Shown one piece after another: positions 5,982 to 13,569 of a stretch of DNA of 64,000 nucleotides; within the stretch, counting starts at the first letter, position 1, and each line of letters starts with the position of its first letter. Position numbers and translations under genes: made by a program. The stretch lies in the NCBI GenBank assembly GCA_039198065.1, contig JBCCTU010000002.1, forward strand, positions 310,001 through 374,000, written 5' to 3'. The DNA is from CALHVX01 sp039198065 (lineage in GTDB: Bacteria > Pseudomonadota > Gammaproteobacteria > Pseudomonadales > Azotimanducaceae). The notes beneath the pieces are model-generated. The model was not told the origin of the DNA. It ran no database searches and saw only the letters and a program-made list of their open reading frames with translations.

Positions 5982-8576
5982 ATGCCACAACGTTCATCGT
6001 CAACCAAAACCACGCGTGCCAAAACGCCACGTAAAGCGGCGCCAAGGAAAGCGACGGCGCGTAAAAGCGTCGAGCAGCAGGTGTTGGAACAGGCAATCAA
6101 CGCCGTGGTTAGCATCGACGAAAACAACTGCGTGACGTTCTTCAACGCGGCAGCGGAGGCGTTGTGGGGTTACTCAGCGGATGAAGTGCTCGGGCAAAAC
6201 GTCAAGATGCTCGTGCCCCTAGAAATGCAGCCCAATCACGACGGCTTCGTCAACGCGAACCGCACGACCGGTGTGGACAAGATTGTCGGCACCAGCCGAG
6301 AGGTCGAGGTGCATCGCAAGGACGGATCGATTAAGTACGGCAGTCTGTCGCTGTCGCGTGTTGAGGTCGGCGGCAAGAAACTCTACACGGCGTTCGTAAC
6401 CGACGTGACCGCCGGAGTTGAGCAACGCCAGGAAATCGAGCAGGTCTTCAGCCAGGCGATCAACGCCGTTGTCAGTATTGATGAGCACAACGTCGTTACC
6501 CGCTTCAATCCGGCGGCGGAACGGCTCTGGGGCTATGCGCCGGAAGAAGTTATCGGTAAGAACGTCAAGATGCTCGTTCCCTTGGAGATGCAGTCCAATC
6601 ACGACGGCTTCGTCAACGCGAATCGTACGACCGGCCTCGACAAGATTGTCGGCACGAGCCGGGAAGTGCCGGTGTTCCGGAAGGACGGCAGTCAGCTCTG
6701 GGGGCAGCTTTCGTTGTCCAAGGTCGAGGTCGGCGGGCGAATCACCTACACGGCGTTCGTCACCGACGTAACGGAAGAAGTTGCTCGCCGGGAAGAAATC
6801 CGGACCCTGTCGTTGGTTGCTAACGAGTCGTCAAACTCCGTAGTCATTACCGATGCTTTCGGTCGCGTGGAGTACGTCAACCCGGGCTTTGAGAAAATGA
6901 CCGGCCATACGCTTGACGAGGTGCGCGGCAAGAGCCCCGGCGATGTGCTTCAGGGCGAGCTGACAGACAAGGAAACGGTCGCACGGATCGGCCAGCGACT
7001 GACTGCCCAAGAACCAACCTACGAAGAGATCGTCAACTATCGAAAAGACGGAACGCCGTACTGGATTTCGCTTTCGATTGATCCGGTCTTCGACAGCGAG
7101 GGTCAGCTCGAGCGCTTTATTGCGATACAAGCTCTTATTGACGATACCAAGCGTGAGCAGTTGGAGTCGCAGTACAAGCTCGACGCCATAAGCCTCGCGC
7201 AGGCGGTGATCGAATTTGAGCCTGATGGGACGATCCTTGCGGCTAACGAGAACTTTTGTGCAGCGACGGGCTACCGACTCGAAGAGATCCAGGGCCGTCA
7301 CCACAGCATGTTCTGCGACAATGAGTTTGCTCAGAGTGCCGAATATCAAGGCATGTGGCCTCGCCTTGCGTCCGGTGAGCCGATCTCGGGAAAATTCGAG
7401 CGCGTGCGCAAAGACGGCAGCGTCTTATGGTTGAACGCTTTCTACAATCCGATCCTCAACGAGTACGGCAAGGTGAGTAAGATCGTCAAGTTCGCCAGTG
7501 ACGTCACCGAGCTAGAGACCGAGCGGGTCATGGTTGACGCCGTGCTTAAGGAGGCCAGCCGAGTCATGGGTAATGTGGCTTCTGGCAATCTCACCGACGA
7601 AGTGAGTGGGCAGTATGCGAACGAGTGTTTGATGCTGCAGGAGTCTATAAACAAAGGTCTGACACAGTTGCGTGAGACGCTCGCTCAGGTAGTGACTTCA
7701 ACTAAGAGCATCGAGCTGTCGGCTCAGACGGTAACTCAAGGCAACCTGTCGCTCAGCCAGCGTACCGAGGATCAGGCGGCGTCTCTCGAGCAGACTGCGG
7801 CCAGCATGGAAGAGATGACGAGCACGATTCGCTCCAACGCCGACAACCTCAAGGAAGCCGATTCTCTTGCCGGTGTCGCGCGGGAGAAAGCGGACAGCGG
7901 CGGCCAGGTTGTGTCGCAAGCGATCCATGCAATGGACGAGATCAACACCTCGTCGAAGCAGATTGCAGACATCATCGGTGTCATCGACGAAATCGCATTT
8001 CAGACCAATCTGTTGGCGCTGAACGCGGCCGTTGAGGCGGCCCGCGCTGGCGAGCAGGGGCGTGGCTTTGCGGTGGTTGCCGCCGAGGTTCGTAACCTGG
8101 CGCAGCGCAGTGCCGAGGCGGCGAAAGAAATTAAGGAACTTATCAAAGACAGCGTCACCAAGGTGGAAGAGGGCTCGGTGCTCGTGAACCAGTCTGGCGA
8201 AACCCTGACGGAGATCGTCGATTCGGTGAGCCGGGTCAACGACATCATCGGTCAGATCTCTCTCGCCAGCCAGGAGCAGGCCGAGGGCGTCGATCAGGTC
8301 AACCAGGCGGTGACCCGCATGGACCAGATGACGCAGAAGAACGCGGCGCTCGCCGAGGAAGCGAGCTCAGCGTCTATGAGCATGAGTTCCGATTCGGAAA
8401 CGCTGACTAGCTTGATCAGCTTTTTCCAGCTCGGTGCGGAAGGTGCGACCGGTGCACCGCGCACGGCCGGACCGCGGGTCTCGGTACCGGCTGCTAATCA
8501 GGAACGTGCTCCTGCGCCAACGCAGCGTGCCGCCGGCGCCGACTTCGACACCGGCGAAGAGTGGGAAGAGTTCTAG
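5982..8576 (+). CDS. Soluble methyl-accepting chemotaxis protein with four PAS domains
   Basis: An 864-residue chemoreceptor without membrane helices. The order is a lysine/arginine-rich N-terminal tail (about residues 1-30, SPxK-like as in histone H1), two nearly identical PAS domains (about 34-270), a third PAS with NPGFEKMTGHTLDEVRGKSP, a fourth PAS of the Aer/BdlA type (NENFCAATGYRLEEIQGRHH), a linker, then the MCP signalling hairpin with the highly conserved IDEIAFQTNLLALNAAVEAA tip. The protein ends in EWEEF, which fits the x-[HFYW]-x-x-[HFYW] pentapeptide that tethers CheR and CheB in other bacteria. cheR, cheD and cheB lie nearby, so this receptor probably feeds that system. The ligand is unknown; PAS folds could bind heme or FAD and sense oxygen or redox state. 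Confidence 0.93.
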   Translation: MPQRSSSTKTTRAKTPRKAAPRKATARKSVEQQVLEQAINAVVSIDENNCVTFFNAAAEALWGYSADEVLGQNVKMLVPLEMQPNHDGFVNANRTTGVDKIVGTSREVEVHRKDGSIKYGSLSLSRVEVGGKKLYTAFVTDVTAGVEQRQEIEQVFSQAINAVVSIDEHNVVTRFNPAAERLWGYAPEEVIGKNVKMLVPLEMQSNHDGFVNANRTTGLDKIVGTSREVPVFRKDGSQLWGQLSLSKVEVGGRITYTAFVTDVTEEVARREEIRTLSLVANESSNSVVITDAFGRVEYVNPGFEKMTGHTLDEVRGKSPGDVLQGELTDKETVARIGQRLTAQEPTYEEIVNYRKDGTPYWISLSIDPVFDSEGQLERFIAIQALIDDTKREQLESQYKLDAISLAQAVIEFEPDGTILAANENFCAATGYRLEEIQGRHHSMFCDNEFAQSAEYQGMWPRLASGEPISGKFERVRKDGSVLWLNAFYNPILNEYGKVSKIVKFASDVTELETERVMVDAVLKEASRVMGNVASGNLTDEVSGQYANECLMLQESINKGLTQLRETLAQVVTSTKSIELSAQTVTQGNLSLSQRTEDQAASLEQTAASMEEMTSTIRSNADNLKEADSLAGVAREKADSGGQVVSQAIHAMDEINTSSKQIADIIGVIDEIAFQTNLLALNAAVEAARAGEQGRGFAVVAAEVRNLAQRSAEAAKEIKELIKDSVTKVEEGSVLVNQSGETLTEIVDSVSRVNDIIGQISLASQEQAEGVDQVNQAVTRMDQMTQKNAALAEEASSASMSMSSDSETLTSLISFFQLGAEGATGAPRTAGPRVSVPAANQERAPAPTQRAAGADFDTGEEWEEF
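6090..6771 (+). repeat. Tandem duplication of a PAS domain
   Basis: The copy starting at 6090 recurs at 6453, a period of 363 bases or 121 codons. NVKMLVPLEMQ and NHDGFVNANRTTG are identical at the protein level in both copies, and the DNA is also very similar, which points to a recent duplication or gene conversion. Confidence 0.85.
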
Positions 8577-9031
8577 GGTGAGGACCGATCGGCGCGCGTG
8601 CGAGCGCGCCGTTTCGCCTGAATGAACGCCGTGTGGGAGACGTAGAGCAGGTCTGCGATGTGGCGGACGCGGTGTTCTTCGAAGGGGTCAATACCCGCGT
8701 CGGCGAGCGACACGCTCCAGAGGGCCTCTACCAGTGCGATGCGATCCTCCATCGACCACTGCTCGACGATCATACGGGTCATGTCCTGTACACCGACGCG
8801 GTCGCCGTGCGCATCAACGGCGGCAGCGAACGCTGCTTCACTTGCCGACCGTGGTAACGCTAGCGCCTTGGCGAGCGCGTTGACGGCGGTTTCTGTTTCC
8901 TCCGCACTCAATTCGCCATCGGCGAGCGCCACCTCTGCCAGCAGTGCAGCCGCTGCGCTTTCGATTGCGGGTTTCGCCGCCCCTGCGTCCTCGCTATCCC
9001 CGAGGATCTGTTCGAGAAACGCTTTCAGCAT
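8573..9031 (-). CDS. TerB-family (tellurite-resistance-like) protein
   Basis: A 152-residue helical, acidic protein. The segment LLAEVALADGELSAEETETA matches the first repeat of the TerB fold, and VEALWSVSLADAGIDPFEEH the second; both hold the acidic residues of the family's metal-binding region. TerB-like proteins are cytoplasmic and of poorly known role; tellurite resistance is only demonstrated for a subset. Its stop codon interlocks with that of the chemoreceptor at the CTAG 8573-8576. Its start overlaps the end of dusA by seven bases, so it is probably translated from the dusA mRNA. Confidence 0.8.
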   Translation of the reverse strand: MLKAFLEQILGDSEDAGAAKPAIESAAAALLAEVALADGELSAEETETAVNALAKALALPRSASEAAFAAAVDAHGDRVGVQDMTRMIVEQWSMEDRIALVEALWSVSLADAGIDPFEEHRVRHIADLLYVSHTAFIQAKRRARTRADRSSP

Positions 9032-10089
9032 GCGATGGGCTCGTTGAGCTGCACGGCGGTCAGTGCATCGTCGAAGGCGCCGAGGTCACCGCGAGCAAGC
9101 CGGCGGTGATCAGACAACGCGCGCCGGGCATGGCGCGCGCCCTTCCGGGCGTGAAAGACGCCGTGCAAAGGTCGACACAAGTCGCCGAGCCGTGCGCCGG
9201 TGTTCAGTTCCTGCTGCATGTAGCGTCGATAGCGGGTCAGGATTTCCGTCAGCGCCCAATCGTTTAAGCAGTAGCGCTCGTCCGCTGCGCTCGATAGCCC
9301 CGTAGTGTCAGAACCGGGCCAAAGCAGGTCATCCAAGGCACGAAGCAAGGCCGGATGCTGATAGGCGGCGCGCCCAATCATTACCCCTGCCATATGGTTT
9401 AGGTGCTCGAGCGCCGAAGGCGCATCGACGATGCCGCCGTTCAAGACGATGTCGAGCTCTGGAAACGCCTCAGCCAAACGATAACCTCGCTCATACTGCA
9501 GCGGCGGAATCTGACGGTTCTGGGCCGGGCTCAGTCCTTTTAGCAGCGCTTTGCGTGCGTGCAGATACAGCCGCCGCAGGCCGCGTTGTACCAGAGCGGC
9601 CGTAAACTCATGCAAGTGCTCATCAGAATCTAGATCGTCGACACCGAGGCGGCATTTGACGGTAATGGGAACGGTACTGACGGCCTGCATAGCTTCGATG
9701 CAGTCGGCGACCAGCACTGGTTCTTTCATAAGGCAGGCCCCAAAGCGGCCGCGCTGCACACGGTCCGATGGGCAACCGACGTTGAGATTGATCTCTGCAA
9801 AACCGGCCGCGGAGATCTGCGCGGTCGCGGTCGCAAGGCGCTCTGGATCCGCGCCCCCGAGCTGGGCGACGAGCGGGTACTCGGCAGGCCGGTGCTCGAG
9901 CGTGCGGGCGCCGTTGCCGAAGATCAGCGCATCGGCCGTGACCATCTCCGTGAACAGCAGAGCGTGTGGACTGAACAGCCGGTGCAGAGTCCGACAGTGC
10001 CTGTCCGTCCACGCCATCATGGGCGCGACGCAGAGTCGGGCGTCGGGCAGCGGGGCCGTGGCGGTGGTCGGTGAAAGAGACCCGGTCAT
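9025..10089 (-). CDS. dusA: tRNA-dihydrouridine(20/20a) synthase DusA
   Basis: A 354-residue flavoenzyme that reduces uridines in the D-loop of tRNA. Visible signatures are the N-terminal CVAPMMAWTDRHCRTLHRLF, the catalytic-cysteine segment EINLNVGCPSDRVQRGRFGA, the strand PITVKCRLGVDD, and the late FMN phosphate-binding region NGGIVD with MIGRAAYQHP. The pattern DRHCR plus GRFGACLM is that of DusA rather than DusB or DusC. The first 15 residues before CVAPM are probably a disordered extension. It lies 27 bases after cheB on the same strand and before terB, so it may ride on the chemotaxis transcript. Confidence 0.93.
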   Translation of the reverse strand: MTGSLSPTTATAPLPDARLCVAPMMAWTDRHCRTLHRLFSPHALLFTEMVTADALIFGNGARTLEHRPAEYPLVAQLGGADPERLATATAQISAAGFAEINLNVGCPSDRVQRGRFGACLMKEPVLVADCIEAMQAVSTVPITVKCRLGVDDLDSDEHLHEFTAALVQRGLRRLYLHARKALLKGLSPAQNRQIPPLQYERGYRLAEAFPELDIVLNGGIVDAPSALEHLNHMAGVMIGRAAYQHPALLRALDDLLWPGSDTTGLSSAADERYCLNDWALTEILTRYRRYMQQELNTGARLGDLCRPLHGVFHARKGARHARRALSDHRRLARGDLGAFDDALTAVQLNEPIAC

Positions 10090-10116
10090 TACCGCAGTAT
10101 ACCTGCGGACGCGACA

Positions 10117-11244
10117 CTAGCTGGCAGCGGCGACCGTGCTGCCCTTTAGGAGCCGGTTCAGGGTCGGTGCGACGCTTAGGAGCGGTAGCGCAGCCATGGC
10201 CGCTCCCATCTTCGCGGCGGCTCCGGGCATGCCCCACACGGCGCTGGTGCGCTCATCCTGCACCAGTGTGATCGCACCGGCTTGACGCATCGCCAGCAGG
10301 CCGGCGGCGCCGTCTTTCCCCATACCGGTCAGTAGCACGCCGACGGCGCTGGGTCCGGCCGCGGCCGCGACGCTGTGGAATAGTTTGTCGACCGACGGTC
10401 GGTGGCCTTCTACGTTCGGTCCTGAGTCAAGCTTAACCATGAGATTCTGATCCACCCGCTTCAGGGTCATGTGCTGGTCACCGGGGGCGACGTAGACTCG
10501 ACCCGCTTCAAGGGACTCAAGGTGCTTGCCTTCGCGAGTCGCGTAGCCGGTACAGCGGTTCAAGCGTTCGGCGAACGGCGCCATGAAGCGCTCCGGCATG
10601 TGTTGCGCGAGCAGCACGGCGGTACCGTCGACTTCCAGCGCGCTCAGGACAATCCGCAGCGCTTCCGTTCCCCCGGTTGAAGCACCCAGCACCAGCACGC
10701 GGTGTGCTCTGCTGCTGGCGGTGCTGGCGGTCCGAAGCGTTGCTCGCCAGTCGTTGAGTTCCGGCGCACTGCTGCCAGACGGCCCCCTGTTCTCTTGCGT
10801 TGCACCCTTTGGGCTTGGTTGTGCCGCTACGGGGGCTGCGGCGACTTGCGCCGATGCGGCGGTCTTGACTCGATCGATGATGTCGGTCTGGTACTGCTCG
10901 CGCTCTTCAGCTGTCTTTGGGTTCCGCTTGACCATGAAGTCGACGGCGCCGGCGGCCAGCGCATCGAGCGTGACTTCTGCCCCTTCAGAGGTGAGCGAGG
11001 ACAGCATCAGCACGGGCATGGGTCGCAGACGCATGAGGTTGCGGAGGAAGGTAATGCCGTCCATGCGCGGCATCTCAACGTCCAGTGTGATGACGTCCGG
11101 CGACAGTTCCTTGATCAAGTTGCGCGCTTCGAAGGGGTCGAAGGCCTGACCGAGCACTTCGATTTCTGGATCTGCCGAGAGTACGGCGGTTAGGAATGCG
11201 CCAATGGCTTTCGAGTCGTCGACGATGAGTACGCGGATAGGCAT
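10117..11244 (-). CDS. cheB: CheB, protein-glutamate methylesterase/glutaminase
   Basis: A 375-residue two-domain protein. The N-terminal receiver has DDSKAIGAFL and the phospho-acceptor region DVITLDVEMPRMDG. After a Gln/Ala/Pro-rich linker the C-terminal methylesterase domain shows LGASTGGTEALR with the nucleophilic Ser, QHMPERFMAPFAERL with the catalytic His, and LLTGMGKDGAAG with the Asp region. CheB removes methyl groups from chemoreceptors once phosphorylated by CheA. The start is placed at ATG 11244; a GTG at 11250 would add two residues and is closer to the GGGAG site. It is the last chemotaxis gene of the minus-strand operon, 24 bases after cheD. Confidence 0.95.
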   Translation of the reverse strand: MPIRVLIVDDSKAIGAFLTAVLSADPEIEVLGQAFDPFEARNLIKELSPDVITLDVEMPRMDGITFLRNLMRLRPMPVLMLSSLTSEGAEVTLDALAAGAVDFMVKRNPKTAEEREQYQTDIIDRVKTAASAQVAAAPVAAQPSPKGATQENRGPSGSSAPELNDWRATLRTASTASSRAHRVLVLGASTGGTEALRIVLSALEVDGTAVLLAQHMPERFMAPFAERLNRCTGYATREGKHLESLEAGRVYVAPGDQHMTLKRVDQNLMVKLDSGPNVEGHRPSVDKLFHSVAAAAGPSAVGVLLTGMGKDGAAGLLAMRQAGAITLVQDERTSAVWGMPGAAAKMGAAMAALPLLSVAPTLNRLLKGSTVAAAS

Positions 11245-11267
11245 AAACACAATGCTCCCGTTGCCGG

Positions 11268-11903
11268 TTAAAACAGCTCCAGTTCGCCAGACTGCGGCGG
11301 CGTTTCCTGTTTCTTCTGAAGCAGCTCGCGTTCTTTCGAGGCAACAAACTCCACGTAGGAATCTCGCAGTCGTCGTAGCCGTACGCGGCCCGTAAGTGGG
11401 TCGTAGAGAATCTTCCGAGCGTAGTCGGCGCCGACGTCCTTGGAGACGACCCTCAGCCCTTCGGCAGTGACATAGTCTTCGACGAAGGCGATGTTCGTTT
11501 TACCGACGTCGCTCGCGATGTCGAGCACGCGGCCACCGCCAAAGAGTTTGACCTCTAGGCAGTGCTTGCGGCCACCAAGTTTAATGATCGAGTTGACGAG
11601 GGCTTCCATGGCGAAGTTACCGAAGCGGTTCATGGCGCTCGAGCCGCTGCCCCAGTTTTCGGCCCGGGCTTCTGTGCCGCTCGGCAACATAAAGTGGTTG
11701 ATGCCCCCGACCCCTGCGTCGGGATCGCGCATGCAGGCGGAAATGCAGGATCCAAGTACGGTCGCGATGGCGGTGTCTTCTGTCGTTACGTAGAAGTCCC
11801 CGGGCAACACCTTGGCTATGCGCTGGCCGGACTTTTTGTCGACGAAGAAGTGTGCCTGGCCTTCTTCCGTCGCCGATTGGCGCTGCAAGAGCGTTCCGCT
11901 CAT
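11268..11903 (-). CDS. cheD: CheD, chemoreceptor glutamine deamidase
   Basis: A 211-residue protein with the CheD signature KVLPGDFYVTTEDTAIATVL then GSCISACMRDPDAGVGGINH. The Cys of GSCISAC and the His of GGINHFMLP form the known catalytic pair that deamidates receptor glutamines. Further support comes from KLFGGGRVLDIASDVGKTN, close to the KlFGGA motif. The start ATG overlaps the cheR stop as ATGA, which argues against the longer frame upstream. The C-terminus extends with a charged tail rich in Lys, Glu and Gln. CheD plus a pentapeptide-bearing receptor suggests full adaptational control. Confidence 0.93.
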   Translation of the reverse strand: MSGTLLQRQSATEEGQAHFFVDKKSGQRIAKVLPGDFYVTTEDTAIATVLGSCISACMRDPDAGVGGINHFMLPSGTEARAENWGSGSSAMNRFGNFAMEALVNSIIKLGGRKHCLEVKLFGGGRVLDIASDVGKTNIAFVEDYVTAEGLRVVSKDVGADYARKILYDPLTGRVRLRRLRDSYVEFVASKERELLQKKQETPPQSGELELF

Positions 11904-12748
11904 TGGCGTTGGTACACCGTGTTGGCAACACGTTTGTAGGCGTCCTCCTGTCCTCGAATTGACTCCGAGTGCCCGAGAAACAGGTAAGCACCGGGTTCCT
12001 GAACCCGGGCAAACTTTTGAATTAAGCGCGTCTGATCGTCTTTGTTGAAGTAGATCATGACGTTGCGGCAAAAGATGACGTCCACACCGTTCTTGATGGG
12101 CCAGGAACGAAACAAATTGAGCTGTTTAACGATCATGCCCTGGCGCAGCTGATCAGCGGCGATGAGCATGCCATCGCGTTCCATAAACCATCGCCGACGG
12201 CGATCGTCGGATAGCCCGCGGACGTTGTCGGCGTTGAATTCACCGGCCGTTGTGCGGGCGACCATGTCTGAATCGAGATCCGTAGCCAGCAGCCGGTAAT
12301 CGTCGTCGCCAGCTAGACCGAGTTCCGCCAACGTTATTGCTAAGGTGAATGGCTCTTCACCCGAGGAACAGCCTGCAGACCACAGCCGGACGACGTCGTT
12401 AGCGGCTTTTCTTTCCCGCACGTCGGGCCAGGCTGTTTTCGCCAAGAGATCGAAATGGAAGTCCTCGCGAAAGAAGTAGGTCAGGTTTGTGGTGACGCTG
12501 TTGATAAACAGTGGCCTTTCGGCGGAGGCCGGGTTACGTAGCTCCGCGACGTACTGTGCGCAAGTGGTCAGATTTAGCGCGCGCATGCGGCGGGAGATTC
12601 GCGCAAAGAGCATGGTTTTCTTGCTCTTGTCGAGTTGGATGCCTGTGAGTTCGGCGGTCAGGTCGCTCAATTCATCGAACTCACTGTCGGCGAGTCCGTT
12701 GGATTGTGCTAGTTCTTGTCCAAAGCTCGGTTTTGCGTTCACGCTCAC
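11900..12748 (-). CDS. cheR: CheR, chemotaxis protein methyltransferase
   Basis: A 282-residue SAM-dependent methyltransferase that methylates receptor glutamates. The helical N-terminal domain (residues about 20-90) is followed by the Rossmann domain with VRLWSAGCSSGEEPFTLAI (SAM site), LATDLDSD, and DVIFCRNVMIYFNKD, all diagnostic for CheR. NSVTTNLTYFFREDFHF is the usual junction segment. It overlaps cheD by four bases and lies 12 bases after the STAS gene. The EWEEF tail of the receptor encoded at 5982-8576 is a likely docking site for it. Confidence 0.95.
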   Translation of the reverse strand: MSVNAKPSFGQELAQSNGLADSEFDELSDLTAELTGIQLDKSKKTMLFARISRRMRALNLTTCAQYVAELRNPASAERPLFINSVTTNLTYFFREDFHFDLLAKTAWPDVRERKAANDVVRLWSAGCSSGEEPFTLAITLAELGLAGDDDYRLLATDLDSDMVARTTAGEFNADNVRGLSDDRRRRWFMERDGMLIAADQLRQGMIVKQLNLFRSWPIKNGVDVIFCRNVMIYFNKDDQTRLIQKFARVQEPGAYLFLGHSESIRGQEDAYKRVANTVYQRQ

Positions 12749-12760
12749 GACTGCGTTCCC

Positions 12761-13027
12761 TTAGGATGCCGGCGAGAGTGGTGCGCCAACCAGAGCCATT
12801 GCGGCGCTAAGTGTTGGGCTCTCGCCGTGGATTGACAGGCGTGTACCGGTTTTTTCTACGTGTGCTAAGAGACTTAGTACGGCTTGAATCGCGGCGAAGT
12901 CGAGGCTGTCGCACTCCGAGATGTCCAGCTGTAGCGCGTCGGCACCAGTCATGGCCTGACGCCAGGACGCAACGCAGTCCTCGACACCGGCGAGTTTCAG
13001 TGTGGCAGGCACCTTGAGTTCAGTCAT
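12761..13027 (-). CDS. STAS-domain protein in the chemotaxis operon
   Basis: An 88-residue single STAS domain, like anti-sigma-factor antagonists. The central segment ALQLDISECDSLDFAAIQAV aligns with the usual LDLs-x-DSsGl-x-L strand-turn-helix; a Ser follows the Asp where such proteins are phosphorylated. It starts inside the last codons of cheW (eight-base overlap) and precedes cheR, so it is made together with the core chemotaxis proteins. Its partner is unknown. The SpoIIE-like phosphatase at 5061 could act on it if it is phosphorylated, but no matching kinase is seen here. Confidence 0.8.
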   Translation of the reverse strand: MTELKVPATLKLAGVEDCVASWRQAMTGADALQLDISECDSLDFAAIQAVLSLLAHVEKTGTRLSIHGESPTLSAAMALVGAPLSPAS

Positions 13028-13526
13028 GGCTGACCACCGGTTCGGATCCGATGCTGCTGCTCACCACGCGATCAAGATTCAGGAGGATCACCAGGCGTTC
13101 GTCGGTTTTGGCCAGTCCGTGGATGAACGTCGAATCAATTTCTGAAGAGATGTCGGCGCTGTGCTGAATCTGGTCGTCCGCCAGGTGGTACACCTCGGAG
13201 ACGTGGTCAACCACCAGGCCAACGACCTTACCGTTTGATGTCTCTCCTTCGGCGCTGACGATGACGACGGTCGTGGTCGGGCACACCTCGAGGTCCGGAA
13301 GCCCGAAGCGACGCCGGAGATCGACGACGGGAACAATGGCTCCTCGCAGGTTAATGACACCGAGCATGTACGGCGGTGACTGCGGCAGCGGCGTTACCGG
13401 GCCCCAGCTCTTGATCTCCCGCACCGAGAGGATATTGATTGCGTATTCCTCTTCCCCGAGGCGAAAGGTCAGATATTGAGCCTTCGCGTCGTCGTCGACG
13501 GTGTGGTGTTCAACTGCTTCCATCAT
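13020..13526 (-). CDS. cheW: CheW, chemotaxis coupling protein
   Basis: A roughly 168-residue adaptor linking CheA to chemoreceptors. The CheW fold shows in QYLTFRLGEEEYAINILSVR, PYMLGVINLRGAIVPVVDLR and VVGLVVDHVSEVYHL. I place the start at one of two adjacent ATG codons (13526 or 13523) with GGAAAG upstream, because the longer frame to 13655 would overlap cheA by 86 bases and adds only low-complexity Arg/Thr sequence. It lies 44 bases downstream of cheA and overlaps the STAS gene. Confidence 0.93.
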   Translation of the reverse strand: MMEAVEHHTVDDDAKAQYLTFRLGEEEYAINILSVREIKSWGPVTPLPQSPPYMLGVINLRGAIVPVVDLRRRFGLPDLEVCPTTTVVIVSAEGETSNGKVVGLVVDHVSEVYHLADDQIQHSADISSEIDSTFIHGLAKTDERLVILLNLDRVVSSSIGSEPVVSHD

Positions 13527-13569
13527 GCTTTCCGTGACCTGGTTGTCTGCGTGGACAGGGCGGCGGGTC

